The notes beneath the pieces are model-generated. The model saw only the letters and a program-made list of their open reading frames with translations. It was not told where the DNA came from and ran no database searches. Of a stretch of 64,000 bases of DNA, positions 63,016-64,000 are shown piece by piece. The DNA is taken from contig NZ_CP071849.1 of assembly GCF_023716565.1 (NCBI RefSeq), forward strand, positions 1,736,001 to 1,800,000, read 5' to 3'. A program made the position numbers and the translations under genes. How positions within the stretch are numbered: position 1 is the first letter of the stretch; each line of letters begins with the position of its first letter. This DNA comes from Vibrio sp. SCSIO 43136. GTDB taxonomy: Bacteria > Pseudomonadota > Gammaproteobacteria > Enterobacterales > Vibrionaceae.

Positions 63016-64000
63016 TCGTCACTGTCCTCACTGATTTCAATGCGACTGTTGGCCACTCTTGAAGCGGGTTTGCGCAGTTCGCTAACATTAGCCGCTGGCG
63101 CACTACGAGCCTTCTTTGCAGGTGTTGACTCAATTCGAGCGACGTTGTCATCGGTTGAGAAGAAATTCATTAAGCTCAGCAACTCTTTACCTTCATCTTT
63201 CAATGACTGACTGGCTGCGGAGGTTTCTTCAACTAGGGATGCGTTTTGTTGAGTCATCTCATCCATAGTGGCAACGGCGCGGCTAATTTCATCAATGCCT
63301 GTAGCTTGCTCTTGGCTCGATTGAGCGATCTGATTGATCAGCTCAGAAACCTTAGCAACGGCATCAACGATCTCATTGAGCGTTTCACCAGATTCATCCA
63401 CCAGGCGGGAGCCTTCATCTACCTTCTCAACACTGTCGTTGATAAGCCCTTTGATCTCTTTGGCTGCACCTGCACTGCGCTGGGCGAGATTTCTTACCTC
63501 TCCAGCAACGACCGCAAACCCTCGACCTTGCTCACCGGCACGGGCTGCCTCTACTGCGGCGTTCAATGCTAGCAAGTTAGTTTGGAAAGCAATTTCATCA
63601 ATCACCCCAATGATGTCAGCAATCTTCTTACTGGCATTGTTGATTTCAGCCATGGCAGCAATAGCTTGCCCAACCACTTCCCCACCTTTGCTCGCTTTAG
63701 TTGCAGCGTCATTGGAAAGCACGTTGGCGTCTTTGGCACTATCAGCGCTGGTTTTTACTGTCGCCGTCATCTCTTCCATACTGGCGGCGGTTTCTTCTAG
63801 GTTAGATGCTTGCGCCTCAACACGCTGGCTCAAATCATTATTGCCTTCGGCAATTTCAGTTGAAGCCGTCGCCACCCGAGCGGATGATGTGGTGATCTTA
63901 TCGACCATATTGCGCAAGTTGAGAATCGAGGTATTCACCGCCTCAGTAAGGCGAGCAAAGTCTCCTTGGCTATCCTCCGACATGGTGGAGTTCAAATCCC
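63000..64000 (-). CDS. methyl-accepting chemotaxis protein (5' part outside the window)
   Basis: The C-terminal 333 codons are visible: HAMP end, methylation helices ([27 protein letters not shown]), the signalling tip [47 protein letters not shown] and a Lys/Ala/Ser-rich linker. The protein ends in EWEEF, of the xWxxF type that tethers CheR/CheB in high-abundance receptors (E. coli NWETF). An internal Met would give a shorter frame, but the coiled coil continues upstream, so the gene enters from the right. Confidence 0.93.
   Translation of the reverse strand, partial: DLNSTMSEDSQGDFARLTEAVNTSILNLRNMVDKITTSSARVATASTEIAEGNNDLSQRVEAQASNLEETAASMEEMTATVKTSADSAKDANVLSNDAATKASKGGEVVGQAIAAMAEINNASKKIADIIGVIDEIAFQTNLLALNAAVEAARAGEQGRGFAVVAGEVRNLAQRSAGAAKEIKGLINDSVEKVDEGSRLVDESGETLNEIVDAVAKVSELINQIAQSSQEQATGIDEISRAVATMDEMTQQNASLVEETSAASQSLKDEGKELLSLMNFFSTDDNVARIESTPAKKARSAPAANVSELRKPASRVANSRIEISEDSDEWEEF

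Noticed and set aside
1..64000. CRISPR arrays, tRNA or rRNA genes
   Set aside because: No regularly spaced repeats, tRNA cloverleaf or rRNA sequence was recognised anywhere in the window.

Overview
The window looks like a piece of a Vibrio genome, most likely the second chromosome. The evidence is gene content and order. From putP/putA through metal uptake, vqmR/vqmA, pdxH, the lap genes and the third chemotaxis cluster, the right half follows the order I remember for V. cholerae chromosome II (about VCA1071 to VCA1096). That comparison is from memory and no search was run.

Layout. 0-6.2 kb: a mixed set with the tail of an unknown gene, a 52-residue membrane-anchored peptide, a LuxR-type regulator convergent with a MoaF-like gene, a PACE drug exporter, a hexapeptide acyltransferase, an EamA transporter broken by a small transposon-like element, and a beta-hydroxyacid dehydrogenase. 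6.5-14.3 kb: an efflux operon (outer-membrane factor, adaptor, RND pump, response regulator, sensor kinase) with a PmrA/QseB-type box in its promoter. 14.5-23.4 kb: two SDR oxidoreductases, a FISUMP-domain protein, AraC and LysR regulators, a secreted C45-like hydrolase, a lipoprotein, an EamA permease and a GtrA protein. 23.5-26.5 kb: a sodium/solute symporter with a Gfo/Idh/MocA dehydrogenase. 26.8-31.9 kb: the fructose PTS operon fruBKA divergent from cra, with several Cra sites between. 32-38.5 kb: proline catabolism (putP, a PutA-tail-like protein, putA, putR).

38.6-43.1 kb is the most irregular part. A periplasmic binding-protein gene is followed by an IS481-type insertion sequence, an MFS exporter, and a small protein that is only a SPASM-like cysteine cluster. 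A second, nearly identical copy of the binding protein's 3' end follows, so the island lies between direct repeats of about 280 bp. 43.1-46.6 kb is a SitABCD-type metal ABC operon under a Fur box. Sharing the same divergent intergenic region is the quorum-sensing pair vqmR (sRNA) and vqmA, with a nearly perfect VqmA palindrome. After pdxH comes lapC-lapG-lapD-lapB (48.8-54.9 kb), the c-di-GMP-controlled adhesin secretion and retention system, without its adhesin. The window ends in a leftward chemotaxis operon (MCP, CheR, CheD, CheB, MCP, STAS protein, PP2C-type response regulator) and a DUF342 protein.

The main findings are the vqmR/VqmA box next to a Fur-controlled metal operon, the duplication-flanked SPASM/MFS island, the MITE that truncates the EamA gene with an exactly reconstructable original reading frame (plus an ATT in place of its likely start codon), a solitary end of the same MITE near pdxH, and two further palindromic elements.
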